Shown one piece after another: positions 1-9,641 of a stretch of 64,000 bases of DNA. The stretch covers positions 2,108,001 to 2,172,000 of the forward strand of contig CP081303.1 in the NCBI GenBank assembly GCA_019720755.1, written 5' to 3'. Each line of letters starts with the position of its first letter. The first letter of the stretch is position 1. Made by a program: the position numbers and the translations under genes. The DNA comes from Prolixibacteraceae bacterium. GTDB taxonomy: Bacteria; Bacteroidota; Bacteroidia; Bacteroidales; Prolixibacteraceae. The notes under the pieces were generated by a model. It saw only the letters and a list, made by a program, of their open reading frames with translations. It did not search any database and was not told where the DNA came from.

Positions 1-903
1 TTCGAACTAGACAAACGTCAAAGTACGGAGAAGCTTGCTACAGAGAGATTCAATAACTATGCAAAACAACCATTAACTTTTGATTTCAAAGCTTTTGACG
101 CTTCTCTTTCTCGTCTTGGAATTACTCCTAGTCGAACAGAGAAAAGTGGCTTAAAAGCAGCTATTATTCGTGAGAAGGGTGTAAATGGGGAGAGAGAGAT
201 GGCATGGAGTCTTCATCTTGCTGGATTTGACGTAAAAGACGTTCACATGACAGACCTTATCTCTGGACGCGAAACCTTAGAAGATATTCATTTCATTGTT
301 TTCTGTGGTGGTTTCTCGAATTCCGATGTACTAGGATCAGCAAAAGGTTGGGCTGGTGCTTTTAAATACAATCCAAAGGCACAACAAGCACTGCAACGAT
401 TCTATCAGCGAGAGGATACCATGAGTTTGGGAGTATGTAATGGTTGCCAATTGATGGTGGCTCTAGATCTTGTAGACATGGGAGATGCGAACAAGGTAAC
501 CATGGAACATAATGATTCCCATAAATTTGAATCAAACTTTGTAGGAGTAACCATTCCTTCCGTAACGTCTTCTATTATGCTGAAGAGCCTTGAGGGAATG
601 TCTCTTGGTGTTTGGATTGCACACGGAGAAGGAAAATTTGTCTTCTCAAATGAACAAAAACCTACGGAATTGGCGATGACATACAACTATCATCACTATC
701 CTGCGAATCCTAATGGATCGGATTATGATGCAGCAGCCATTGCATCACAAGATGGGCGACATCTAGCAATGATGCCACACCTTGAAAGATCCATCTACCC
801 ATGGCAGTGGGGACACTATCCAAGCAACAATGCTTCCGATACTGTTTCTCCATGGATAGAAGCCTTTGTGAATGCTCGAGAATGGATTCAGAAACAAATC
901 TAA
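1..903 (+). CDS. purL: Phosphoribosylformylglycinamidine synthase, C-terminal part (partial at window start)
   Basis: The reading frame is open from base 1, so only the last 300 residues are in the window. They hold the end of the synthase part and the class I glutaminase domain of the large single-chain PurL, which makes FGAM from FGAR, ATP and glutamine in purine synthesis in the cytoplasm. The glutaminase nucleophile is visible in GVCNGCQ (Cys codon 436-438) and the His/Glu partners in MPHLERSIYP (778-786). The first in-frame ATG at 199 is internal and not a start. A strong hairpin follows the stop. Identification rests on the motif set and is confident. Confidence 0.95.
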   Translation, partial: FELDKRQSTEKLATERFNNYAKQPLTFDFKAFDASLSRLGITPSRTEKSGLKAAIIREKGVNGEREMAWSLHLAGFDVKDVHMTDLISGRETLEDIHFIVFCGGFSNSDVLGSAKGWAGAFKYNPKAQQALQRFYQREDTMSLGVCNGCQLMVALDLVDMGDANKVTMEHNDSHKFESNFVGVTIPSVTSSIMLKSLEGMSLGVWIAHGEGKFVFSNEQKPTELAMTYNYHHYPANPNGSDYDAAAIASQDGRHLAMMPHLERSIYPWQWGHYPSNNASDTVSPWIEAFVNAREWIQKQI

Positions 904-911
904 AAGGGCTG

Positions 912-948
912 TGCTATCCTCATTTATGGGGATAGCATTAAACTTTTT
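912..948 (+). terminator. Intrinsic terminator of purL
   Basis: Perfect 8-bp stem TGCTATCC (912-919) / GGATAGCA (930-937) a few bases after the purL stop, followed by a T-rich tail including CTTTTT. Confidence 0.8.
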
Positions 949-1226
949 AGTCAGATCTCACCACTCCCCCTATATTTACCACCCCTAAAGGCTATTTTAA
1001 ACTACTATACTATTTAGAAGCCTCACTTCAAGCAAGGAGTATACTCCACTCCTAACCCCCAACACAAAAGCATTTTATACCGTCTTCAAGCAGATAGATT
1101 CATTATAAATAACCACCCAACTATTAACCATAATTTATTTAATAAAAAAAATCCTAATTTATAGGTATTTCAAGAGTAAGACAGAGTCTATAATTTTGTA
1201 TCAGAAATTATAAATTATTATTTCCG
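949..1226. other. Intergenic region before the TonB/DUF4876 operon
   Basis: AT-rich, no credible ORF. It must hold the promoter of the following operon; the only Bacteroidota-like -7 box I can see is TAATTTTG at 1191-1198, 29 bases before the ATG. I see no clear -33 TTTG partner and no recognisable metal-regulator operator. Confidence 0.5.
1191..1198 (+). promoter_or_regulatory. Possible -7 element of the uptake operon
   Basis: TAATTTTG fits the Bacteroidota TAnnTTTG -7 consensus and lies 28 bases upstream of the start codon at 1227. No convincing -33 box, so this is tentative. Confidence 0.4.
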
Positions 1227-3956
1227 ATGCCAAGTAACCAAATAAGATCATTTCTAATTATTGTTCTATTCATACCTACGCTTCTCTATGCCCAAAATAT
1301 GAGAACAGGATGGGTAATGGATAGCAGAACAATCACTGCGATCTCTACGGCTACAATATTAATTGGAGACGATCATCTCTTGACAATAAGTGATCCAAAA
1401 GGAAAGTTCAACTTCAATGCAGATCTAAATCAGAAAAGACGACTTATCATTCGTTCTTTAGGCTATAAAACCATTGACACCATCATTGTTGTTCATAGAA
1501 ACAATTACAAATTCTTCCTTAAACCATTAAGTTATCACCTTAAGGAAGTGCAAGTAAATGGTGTAGAAAAAGACAATGGGTCTGAAACGACTATTGGATC
1601 CATGGCCATAGAACATATCCAACCATCTAGTTTCAGTGATATACTTCAACTACTTCCAGGAGGAATTGCTCAAAAAGAAAATTTAAGTAGTGCCAATTTT
1701 ATTAGTCTAAGAGAAGCTTCTTATAACTCGAACAGTTCACTAGGAACCGACTTTATTATCAATGGAAGTAGCATAACAAATGATGCAAGCTTTCTAGGGG
1801 AAGGAAATACCTTGTTAAAGTCGGCTTATAACAACAGTGGGATCGATATGCGTAACATCAGCACAGATGAAATCGAATCAGTCTCTGTGGTAAAAGGAGT
1901 TGCTTCAGTAGAAAATGGGGACATTACAGAAGGAGCAGTGATCATTAAAGAGAAAAGAGGGCTCTCGCCTTTAACAATACGACTTAAGACCAACACCAAC
2001 TCAAAACTGGTTGCCATAGGGAAGGGATTACGTCTATCTGACCACTGGACGTGGAATATATCGGGAAACTACCTGCACAACTTAACAGATCCTAGATCTG
2101 ATGCAAAAGCCTATACCCGACTGAATCAAAAGAACAAATGGAACTATATCCATCAGATTGGAAACAAGTTACATCGCTTTTATCTGGATCTAGATTATAC
2201 GCAGTCAATCAATAATATAAAGCAAGATATCGAAGCTTTTGATGGCAAAGATTATTATGAAAAGAATCAGTATCAAAACATTTCACTAAATATTTCTGAT
2301 AGTTATAATAATCCAGATGGGTGGATACAAGAATTTAGGTGGAGTTATAGTCTCAACTATACCAAGAACAAGATTCAGAAGAAAAATATGATAGTAAATG
2401 CTACTGGAGCAGTAACCACAGATTGGGCCAATGGAGAATCAGAAGGAGTATATCTCCCATCTAGATTCGATTCATACTATTTAATGGACGATCAACCTCT
2501 AACGATGAGAGCCAATATCGTTTTGAAACGACATGTATCAATCGGGGCACAACGTCATAAGGTAAGCATAGGAGCCTCATGGGTCAAGATGCAAAACAGG
2601 GGAAAAGGAGAACAATACGATTTAACACATCCTCCATTTACATCAATTAATACACAAACAGTCGTAAGATATCCTGTAGATCTTTCAGAAATAACGGGGA
2701 AACAATATATCGCAACCTATTTAAATGACCAATTCGACTGCAATTTATTCGGATTGCCATTCAAAAATGATATCGGGATTCGAGCAACTCATATGCTTGG
2801 ATTAAATTCCTCTTACGACCTATCCAATCGCTGGATCCTTGAACCCAGATGGAATAGTACACTAACCCTATGGAGCGGATTGGTAAAAAAACAACCATTT
2901 AAATTTCAAATAAAAGGAGCATGGGGAATCATGAGTAAGATGCCAACGATGTCACAACTAAACCCAGCGCCTAACTACTATCAATATCAAACATTAGATT
3001 TCTATTCAACCAATCCCAAAGCAAGAAGAACGATGTTTTGGACAGAGGAGATTGATACAAACAACTATCACTTACATGAATCCACAAATCAGAAAGTCGA
3101 ATTAGGAGTTCATCTTAGAATGGGTCAAAAAAGTTTCTCTTTAACTACATTTTATGAAAAGAACAACGACTCCTTTTCATCCTATAGTGATCCGAGAAAT
3201 AGAACGGAGACAATCTATCTACCTGAGTCTATAAAAGACACGGAAAATATGACGTCAGCCCCTCCTATAGAACAATTTGAGACAAAAGAGATCTCTTCAA
3301 ACTATGTAGTAACGCAACGAAATAACCTCGGCGAAAAGATAAAACAAGGAGTAGAGTGGGATCTTCAATTAGGCAAAATATCTTGGCTGCACTCTTCTAT
3401 TGTATGGAATGGCGCATGGTTTAAAACAAAATACATCGATCATAATCCGACACTTGCTACTTGGGTCGACCAAAGCGATCCACACAGTAGTTTTATCTAT
3501 TACGGATTTATTGAAGATGCAAATAATACAACGATAGAACAATGTAATAGCAACATCTATATAAACACCCATATACCATCTCTAGGAATGATTCTCTCTA
3601 CCAACATTGGCACAGCCATTTATAGTTCTAGACAGGATACGGAATATAGTGGAATACCATCTAGCTACATTGATCCACGAGGAAATAGACACCCTTTCAC
3701 AGATTCGGACAAGACAGAACCAAATGTAAAAGAGCTAGTCAAACATTTCAATGACTACTCTTTTGTGAAAAGAAAAACGCCATGGGCATCCCACATCAAC
3801 CTAAAACTCACCAAAGAGATTGGACAAAACATGAAATGCTCTTTCTATGCGAACAATATAATCAATATCGAACCAAACTATAAATCCTATAATGGAACTG
3901 TGATCACAAGAGACAGTACCCCTTATTTTGGAGCAGAAATATCATATAAATTTTAA
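1227..3956 (+). CDS. TonB-dependent outer-membrane receptor
   Basis: The 909-residue protein starts with a signal peptide ending at LLYAQ (about residue 22), then a carboxypeptidase-regulatory-like beta-sandwich (about 24-105), a plug domain (about 115-245, with SFSDILQLLPGG and a VVKGVASVENGD segment typical of the plug end) and a long beta-barrel ending in the C-terminal aromatic residue of ISYKF. Such receptors import ligands across the outer membrane using TonB energy. It is the first gene of an eight-gene operon; the DUF4876 lipoprotein follows 5 bases after the stop. Receptors paired with DUF4876 and DUF6850 proteins are a recurrent Bacteroidota arrangement whose ligand is not known to me. 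The PepSY-type protein at the operon end points to metal or metal-chelate uptake, which is inference. Confidence 0.88.
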   Translation: MPSNQIRSFLIIVLFIPTLLYAQNMRTGWVMDSRTITAISTATILIGDDHLLTISDPKGKFNFNADLNQKRRLIIRSLGYKTIDTIIVVHRNNYKFFLKPLSYHLKEVQVNGVEKDNGSETTIGSMAIEHIQPSSFSDILQLLPGGIAQKENLSSANFISLREASYNSNSSLGTDFIINGSSITNDASFLGEGNTLLKSAYNNSGIDMRNISTDEIESVSVVKGVASVENGDITEGAVIIKEKRGLSPLTIRLKTNTNSKLVAIGKGLRLSDHWTWNISGNYLHNLTDPRSDAKAYTRLNQKNKWNYIHQIGNKLHRFYLDLDYTQSINNIKQDIEAFDGKDYYEKNQYQNISLNISDSYNNPDGWIQEFRWSYSLNYTKNKIQKKNMIVNATGAVTTDWANGESEGVYLPSRFDSYYLMDDQPLTMRANIVLKRHVSIGAQRHKVSIGASWVKMQNRGKGEQYDLTHPPFTSINTQTVVRYPVDLSEITGKQYIATYLNDQFDCNLFGLPFKNDIGIRATHMLGLNSSYDLSNRWILEPRWNSTLTLWSGLVKKQPFKFQIKGAWGIMSKMPTMSQLNPAPNYYQYQTLDFYSTNPKARRTMFWTEEIDTNNYHLHESTNQKVELGVHLRMGQKSFSLTTFYEKNNDSFSSYSDPRNRTETIYLPESIKDTENMTSAPPIEQFETKEISSNYVVTQRNNLGEKIKQGVEWDLQLGKISWLHSSIVWNGAWFKTKYIDHNPTLATWVDQSDPHSSFIYYGFIEDANNTTIEQCNSNIYINTHIPSLGMILSTNIGTAIYSSRQDTEYSGIPSSYIDPRGNRHPFTDSDKTEPNVKELVKHFNDYSFVKRKTPWASHINLKLTKEIGQNMKCSFYANNIINIEPNYKSYNGTVITRDSTPYFGAEISYKF

Positions 3957-3961
3957 TCATA

Positions 3962-5137
3962 ATGAAACGTATATTATCACAACTTTGTTTGGCTACACTA
4001 TTACTAGCAACCACTTTCTCATGTAAAAAAGAGGACGATGCACAAGTAACAAACGCAACAATTCAATTAGAAGCCCCTACTGAGCTTCCAGATACATCAC
4101 TAGATCTTTTTGAGATCACCTTTACAAATCAGAATAGTGGGTCGAGTAGTACAGCCATCACGAATGCCACAGGATTGGCAAAAATAACTTTAGAAGAAGG
4201 ACTATATAACATTTCGACAACCACAGAAAAAGAGGTTATTTCGGATCAAGGTGAGAAGTCAAAATTGAACTTTACTGCACGTCTTGAAAATGTTAAGGTT
4301 GTAGGTGCAACCCAAAATATTGAAATGCCATTAATACGATCAGCAAAAACATCAGCATGGGTATTTAAAGAGATATTTATCTCTTGTAGCCCATATCCAA
4401 ACTCAAGGAAATTCTATATCTATGATCAATTCTTCGAAATTTATAACAATAGCGATGAATTACAGAATGCCAAAGGAATTGCATTTGGAGAGAGTAGACA
4501 CGTTTCGACCTCGAGTACTTACGCATGGGGAGATGTAACCAAGCAAGTCGCACTTAGCAATGTGTACTCTATTCCAGAGGATGTAGATTATATGGTACAA
4601 CCAGGGGAAAGTATCGTGATTGCAACAAAAGGGCTAGACCACAGAACAATAGATCCTAGTTTCCAAGATCTATCTCATGCAAATTTTGAGTGTTATGACG
4701 GAGGAAAATTCGATACAGATGTTCCTGAAGTTCCAAATTTAGTAGTAAACTTCACTACCACTCGCAGTTTCTGGATGGCAAGCATGCAACAAAATCGTTC
4801 TTATGTACTTTTCAAAGCAGACAATCTAAAAAAATACGTTACTGACAACATTGGACACAAACCTGGAAATGAAGACTATAAAGGAATGTTTGTAGACAAT
4901 AAATTAGTTCTAGATGCAGTAGAACTAGCGAAAGAAGGGAAATTCAATTCTAAAGGATTAGATATCTCTCTAGATCTAACAAAAGCAATGATGATTGGAG
5001 AGACAAAAGGAAAATCTTTCCGTCGTAAGGTAAAAGAGGTGAAAGATGGCAGAACCATCTATCAAGACACAAACAACTCAGAGCAAGATTTTATCGTACA
5101 AGACAAACCGACTCCATTCGTTCAAGCAAAAAACTAG
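3962..5137 (+). CDS. DUF4876-family lipoprotein, probably surface exposed
   Basis: 391 residues. The signal peptide ends in a lipobox with Cys21 (TTFSC). The residues right after it, KKEDD, resemble the Lys/acidic export signal that sends Bacteroidota lipoproteins to the cell surface. The rest has a short Ig-like/transthyretin-like beta region (about 30-120) followed by the conserved body with SAWVFKEIFISCSPY and a long beta-rich part. I recognise the family as DUF4876, regularly encoded next to a TonB receptor, so a ligand-capturing partner of the 1227 receptor (as in SusC/SusD-type pairs) is the likely role. No homology to SusD is evident. A hairpin follows the gene and may modulate downstream expression. 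Confidence 0.75.
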   Translation: MKRILSQLCLATLLLATTFSCKKEDDAQVTNATIQLEAPTELPDTSLDLFEITFTNQNSGSSSTAITNATGLAKITLEEGLYNISTTTEKEVISDQGEKSKLNFTARLENVKVVGATQNIEMPLIRSAKTSAWVFKEIFISCSPYPNSRKFYIYDQFFEIYNNSDELQNAKGIAFGESRHVSTSSTYAWGDVTKQVALSNVYSIPEDVDYMVQPGESIVIATKGLDHRTIDPSFQDLSHANFECYDGGKFDTDVPEVPNLVVNFTTTRSFWMASMQQNRSYVLFKADNLKKYVTDNIGHKPGNEDYKGMFVDNKLVLDAVELAKEGKFNSKGLDISLDLTKAMMIGETKGKSFRRKVKEVKDGRTIYQDTNNSEQDFIVQDKPTPFVQAKN

Positions 5138-5150
5138 TATAACTTTTAAT

Positions 5151-5175
5151 GTACTCCTCCTCTTTGGAGGGGTAC
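5151..5175 (+). other. Intra-operon hairpin after the DUF4876 gene
   Basis: GTACTCCTCC (5151-5160) pairs with GGAGGGGTAC (5166-5175) with one G-T wobble, followed by TTAATTT. It could be a partial terminator or an mRNA-stabilising stem between the second and third genes; the next start is 27 bases on. Confidence 0.5.
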
Positions 5176-5201
5176 TTAATTTAAGGCAATAGTACCAAAT
5201 A

Positions 5202-6713
5202 GTGATCATCATGAATCTCGGAAAAGTTATTACATTATTATCCATTGTATTCGGGACGCTTATCGTAGTCTCCCCAAAGGTTGTGGCACAGAGACAGGAC
5301 ACAATCCTTATCGGAGCAGTTTATGAACATCCAATAGCCAAACCACAACACCCTCTTAGAAATAGAGGAGTGGTGAAGATGGACTACGTTCAACAAGATA
5401 TTCCAACATCCTTGAGCTTTCAAAATGGAGAACAATTAAACCACTTTCGATTCAATACATCACAAATTATCTCAAACGAAGATTGGAGTTACTGGGGCGA
5501 AGCTCAATATCTTTATGAGACAAGAAAAGATAAGAAAGGCTCTCTTTGTACCACACCAAGTCGTTTGGGACCTTATCAGGTTACGGATACTATTGGCGGG
5601 GATCAATTTCTAGAACAATACAACTTAAAAGGCGGTATTTCTCTTCAACACAATTCGCTTATTTGGGGGGTAGAATCCTCATATATGCTATCTGAAGCAT
5701 ATACTAAGAATGATCCCCGAACCTTAAATAAAAACTCAGAACTCTCTGGTTCTGCTTCTCTTGGATGGAAGAATAAGTACTTTAATATTGGTGTTGCGGC
5801 AAAATACAATAGCTACAAACAAAAAATTAGTATTAAAAACTTTACGCCTTCACGAAGAGATAAGATATATGTAGTGCAAGGACTAGGAACCTTCAGTAAC
5901 AACTATACTGTATACGATAGGAATTTCAGTACGTTGTACCGAGGAAATAGAATGGAAGGATCAATATTCATATACTCGAACCATAATAAAAGTTGGAGTA
6001 TTGACTTGAAAGTCATCCGAGAAACAATCACCCAAGAGGATGGAAGTACGAGTAGAGAACCATTTACATTTCAGCCAACAACCTACCAATTAAATATTCA
6101 AGACAACTTTAGAATTGGGGCTATCCAATGGCAAAGTATGGTCAATCTAATATGGAATAGCGCTACTGGAAAGGAACGAATATATAAAAAAGAGGTTATT
6201 GATCCTCAAAACTATATATACGATTACCAACTCATTACGACCCTAAATAAATACAGTTCACAACATGCAGCCATCACATGGAATAATATTCTGTCCTTAG
6301 ATAGGGGAAAGTCATCCTATTGGCTCAACTTAAATGCAAACCTTCAACAAAATGAGATGCATTATACAATGCCGGAAGACAAATTGAAACAGACCTTTAT
6401 AGATCCATCTATCTCTTTTCGACATCGAATAAATATCTCGAATAAAATATCTTGGGAATACGGTTTTGGGGCAATGGCACATATTCTTTTGAATAAAGAA
6501 TCTATCATATCCTCTACGCCACAAAGAGTCAAAGGATATATCGAAGGACTACAAAAAAGTCTTGAAACACCCTATCAACGCTACAACCTATTTACTGAGC
6601 TTGGCTATAAATTAAAAAACAAACAAGAACTGTTTGTTCGTTTGAATGGAGATCAATGGCAGGCAAACGAGAAAACTTATAGCACCCAGATTACCTTGGG
6701 CTATAAGTTATAA
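5202..6713 (+). CDS. DUF6850-type outer-membrane beta-barrel protein
   Basis: The 503-residue product has an N-terminal signal peptide (VITLLSIVFGTLIVVSP..VVAQ), then alternating polar/aromatic strands through the whole length and a C-terminal strand ITLGYKL, all typical of an outer-membrane barrel. The first Met (5202) or Met4 (5211) could be the start; I keep the first. There is no plug domain, so it is not itself a TonB receptor. The family (DUF6850, as I recognise it) accompanies DUF4876 genes. It may be a second channel or a structural partner of the 1227 receptor. Function unknown. Confidence 0.7.
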   Translation: MIIMNLGKVITLLSIVFGTLIVVSPKVVAQRQDTILIGAVYEHPIAKPQHPLRNRGVVKMDYVQQDIPTSLSFQNGEQLNHFRFNTSQIISNEDWSYWGEAQYLYETRKDKKGSLCTTPSRLGPYQVTDTIGGDQFLEQYNLKGGISLQHNSLIWGVESSYMLSEAYTKNDPRTLNKNSELSGSASLGWKNKYFNIGVAAKYNSYKQKISIKNFTPSRRDKIYVVQGLGTFSNNYTVYDRNFSTLYRGNRMEGSIFIYSNHNKSWSIDLKVIRETITQEDGSTSREPFTFQPTTYQLNIQDNFRIGAIQWQSMVNLIWNSATGKERIYKKEVIDPQNYIYDYQLITTLNKYSSQHAAITWNNILSLDRGKSSYWLNLNANLQQNEMHYTMPEDKLKQTFIDPSISFRHRINISNKISWEYGFGAMAHILLNKESIISSTPQRVKGYIEGLQKSLETPYQRYNLFTELGYKLKNKQELFVRLNGDQWQANEKTYSTQITLGYKL

Positions 6714-6721
6714 AAACAGAA

Positions 6722-6752
6722 TGTATAAGATTAAACGCTAATCTTATATACA
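6722..6752 (+). other. Hairpin between the outer-membrane and ABC parts of the operon
   Basis: TGTATAAGATTA (6722-6733) pairs with TAATCTTATATACA (6739-6752) with a two-base bulge. There is no T-run after it, so it looks like a processing or stability stem, not a terminator. Confidence 0.4.
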
Positions 6753-6798
6753 AAACACACAACAATGCATATTCAAAACAATAACCAAAATAGATAGA

Positions 6799-7683
6799 AT
6801 GCAACCAATTATAGAATGTAATCATATCACCCACCACTATGGAGATAGATTGATATATAGAGACCTCAACTTTCATGTAGAGAAAGGGAAGATATTAGGC
6901 TTACTAGGAAAAAATGGTACAGGAAAGACAACCATTATTAATATTCTTACGGGATACCTGAAACCTACTTCTGGTAATTGTAAGATCTTTGGAGAATCAA
7001 TGCAGAATATCTCCACCAAAAATATCGCTCGAATCGGTCTACTATTAGAAGGACACATCCAGCACGACTTTTTCAACATACATCAGATTGAGAAATACTA
7101 CTCTAAATTCTTTCCAAACTGGAAAGCCGAAGCCTATTGGAACCTAATAGAACATTTAAAAGTTACGGCAAAACAGAAGATCAGCACCATGTCCTGTGGA
7201 CAAAGATCACAAGTTGCTCTCGGTCTGCTGTTAGCCCAAGATCCAGAACTGCTTATTCTTGACGACTTCTCCATGGGATTGGATCCTGGTTATCGCCGTC
7301 TCTTTGTGGAGTTTCTAAAAGAGTATGCACAAAAAGAGGATAAAACCATCTTTCTGACCTCTCATATCATCCAAGATATGGAGCACTTGATCGACGACTG
7401 TATGATCATGGATTATGGCAAACTCCTATTACATAAGCCTACGGAGGAGATCATGCAGAAATTTCGACGATATGATCTTCCCAAAGAGATCGATAAAAAT
7501 ATTCTGAACAACGACTCATTCTATTCAACAGAACAAAAGAGTGACAAAATAGAAACATACAGTTTTCTTTCACCCAAAGAAGTGGAAGAGAAAGTAACGA
7601 AAGCAACAGGAGAACGAATTAAAATTGAGAGTTCCCTTTTATCTCTAGAAGATGCATTCATTGGTTTAACAGGAAAATATTAA
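6799..7683 (+). CDS. ABC transporter ATP-binding protein
   Basis: 294 residues. Walker A GKNGTGKTT lies at 38-46, the signature reads MSCGQRSQ instead of LSGGQ, Walker B reads LLILDDFSMGLD, and the H-loop is FLTSHI. It energises the membrane protein encoded 3 bases downstream. The usual catalytic Glu after the Walker B Asp is Asp here, and the signature carries Cys; both deviations may be features of this subfamily. The extra C-terminal ~80 residues resemble the regulatory tail of ABC-2-type exporters. Context suggests it acts in the inner membrane for the same uptake or maturation system as the upstream outer-membrane proteins. Confidence 0.88.
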   Translation: MQPIIECNHITHHYGDRLIYRDLNFHVEKGKILGLLGKNGTGKTTIINILTGYLKPTSGNCKIFGESMQNISTKNIARIGLLLEGHIQHDFFNIHQIEKYYSKFFPNWKAEAYWNLIEHLKVTAKQKISTMSCGQRSQVALGLLLAQDPELLILDDFSMGLDPGYRRLFVEFLKEYAQKEDKTIFLTSHIIQDMEHLIDDCMIMDYGKLLLHKPTEEIMQKFRRYDLPKEIDKNILNNDSFYSTEQKSDKIETYSFLSPKEVEEKVTKATGERIKIESSLLSLEDAFIGLTGKY

Positions 7684-7686
7684 AAA

Positions 7687-8358
7687 ATGATTCGTTCTAT
7701 ACTATACAAAGAGGAGATTAAAACTCGTCGAATCGCTATCGCTACATTTATAGCAATGGCTCTACTTGCTACCTATATCCTTATCAATATTTTTCATACA
7801 ATAAGATATCAAGGAGAGGTTACCCTTTGGGACATGATTGTTCACAAAGACTATAATATGATATCGGATTATAAGTATGTCCCCCTATTGGTTGGAATAC
7901 TGTGGAGCCTTTTTCAAATGATCCCAGAACTCCAACGTAAACGATTAAAACTGACACTTCATCTTCCTATCAAAAGACAAAAAATGATTGCGGTAATGAT
8001 TGGATATGGACTCACCATGCTTACCATGCTTTTTATCCTAACCATCGGTATTCCATTACTTATACTATCAAACTACTTCTCTTATGAGATTATATGGGCA
8101 TGGAGTCTAGCCATACTTCCTTGGATTGGTGCAGGATATCTTGGATACTTAGCTTTCGCAGCCATATGTATTGAGCCAACATGGAGAAATAGAGTAGTTC
8201 TTTTTCTTCTATTTGCACTCTCAACACAACTATTTCTTTTCGACGCTTATAGCAAAGCCATGATCTATATGTATCCTATTCATCTTTTCATCTTATTGCT
8301 TTTCGGAATTTCGATATTCTATACAACAATACGATTCAAAGAGGGAAGACAAGGATAA
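7687..8358 (+). CDS. ABC-2-type transporter permease
   Basis: 223 residues with about six hydrophobic segments (around 17-36, 58-75, 98-122, 130-155, 160-178, 190-212) and short loops, the layout of a small ABC-2-type permease. It starts 3 bases after the ATPase stop and so is its partner. The substrate cannot be read from sequence. Similar ATPase/permease pairs occur in metalloprotein maturation loci (for example NosFY), but that analogy is inference. Confidence 0.75.
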   Translation: MIRSILYKEEIKTRRIAIATFIAMALLATYILINIFHTIRYQGEVTLWDMIVHKDYNMISDYKYVPLLVGILWSLFQMIPELQRKRLKLTLHLPIKRQKMIAVMIGYGLTMLTMLFILTIGIPLLILSNYFSYEIIWAWSLAILPWIGAGYLGYLAFAAICIEPTWRNRVVLFLLFALSTQLFLFDAYSKAMIYMYPIHLFILLLFGISIFYTTIRFKEGRQG

Positions 8359-8381
8359 TAATCACACTATTATAATCAAAT

Positions 8382-9605
8382 ATGAATACATTTACACATA
8401 TCATAAAAAGAACATGGGTAGTCGTTTTAACTCTCCTACTGCTTTGGGTCATCCCATCTACTCTCCAACGATTGCTAGAAGAGAAAGCATATTATCCATT
8501 TACATACTTTAGTTCTATCCGAAAAGAGTTTTGTACCACAGAAATCATTTCCAAAAATAATGTAGAAAGAAGAGACGAGTCAGGAAACACCTATACTACA
8601 GCCCAATTCGACTCTATCATGCCTCTTTTTTACTATAGACAGCTATTGTCAAAAGGAACCATGCCCGACTCTATTAATGGTTACCCAGTATCAATCCGAT
8701 CTATTCGCACCAATGGATTCTTCTTAAGGGTAAACTCCTCAGCCATAGACAAACCAGAGATCCCTCTCTATCCATTGATGGAGGTCTATACTGGACGCAT
8801 GAAGTTAGAGATGCCAGACGATCTTTTTAGAATCACCAATGGTTTAGAGTTTGTTGATCTAGCAACCAATAAAGTCAATCGAGAAAAGAGTGAGAAATTT
8901 GCTAAAGCACTAGATAAATATGGGATTCAATATCCTGTAAAACACTGTTATGGTAATCCAACCACTCGCAAATCTTATGATGAGGGCTATTTTATTCAAG
9001 ATGCAAATAACCACCTTTTCCACCTAAAAATGGTGAATAGCAAACCTTTTGTAAGAGAGGTAAAATCTGTCGAAAACATCTCTATCAGATATTTCAAGAT
9101 GTATGAAGTGGGCAATAGAAGTTTCTATGGTTTTCTCTTTGATGAAGAGAATAATGTATATCTACTTACAACAGATCACTATAAATTAAAAAAGCTACCA
9201 TTTAAATATGATCAAACCCAAGAAGAGCTTTTAATCATGGCAAACCCTATCTATTGGACTGTTCAGATAACCAATAAGAAAGGTCGTTTTTATCACGCTG
9301 TTGATGCCCATTCCTTGAAAGTCGTACATCATATAGAACAAGCATATGAGTTAGACACGTGGGATAAGTTTGCTCCAATACTTTTCCCTTTCACACTCAA
9401 GTTTGAAAAATACAACTCCGAATATAAATACCCACGAATTACATTGGGTTCTGTATGGTGTATAATGATTGGAGCCATCCTTGCACTGATCACATTGATT
9501 ATAGATATAAGAAAAAACAGACGCAAATTATGGCTAAAATATATTTGGATACTAACCACAGGGATTGCTGGATATATTTCACTATTTTTACTTAAAAGAC
9601 TGTAA
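8382..9605 (+). CDS. DUF4857-family membrane-anchored periplasmic protein
   Basis: 407 residues: an N-terminal transmembrane segment (about 11-27), a large extracytoplasmic domain of about 320 residues rich in Tyr and charged residues, and two C-terminal transmembrane segments (about 358-378 and 387-404). I recognise the family as DUF4857, usually encoded beside a small ABC transporter in Bacteroidota. The topology would fit a periplasmic adaptor or sensor working with the ABC pair just upstream (23-base gap). No catalytic motif or Cys pair is apparent. Function unknown. Confidence 0.68.
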   Translation: MNTFTHIIKRTWVVVLTLLLLWVIPSTLQRLLEEKAYYPFTYFSSIRKEFCTTEIISKNNVERRDESGNTYTTAQFDSIMPLFYYRQLLSKGTMPDSINGYPVSIRSIRTNGFFLRVNSSAIDKPEIPLYPLMEVYTGRMKLEMPDDLFRITNGLEFVDLATNKVNREKSEKFAKALDKYGIQYPVKHCYGNPTTRKSYDEGYFIQDANNHLFHLKMVNSKPFVREVKSVENISIRYFKMYEVGNRSFYGFLFDEENNVYLLTTDHYKLKKLPFKYDQTQEELLIMANPIYWTVQITNKKGRFYHAVDAHSLKVVHHIEQAYELDTWDKFAPILFPFTLKFEKYNSEYKYPRITLGSVWCIMIGAILALITLIIDIRKNRRKLWLKYIWILTTGIAGYISLFLLKRL

Positions 9606-9641
9606 TATAAGTTATAATAATTCTATTAACATTTACTATTT

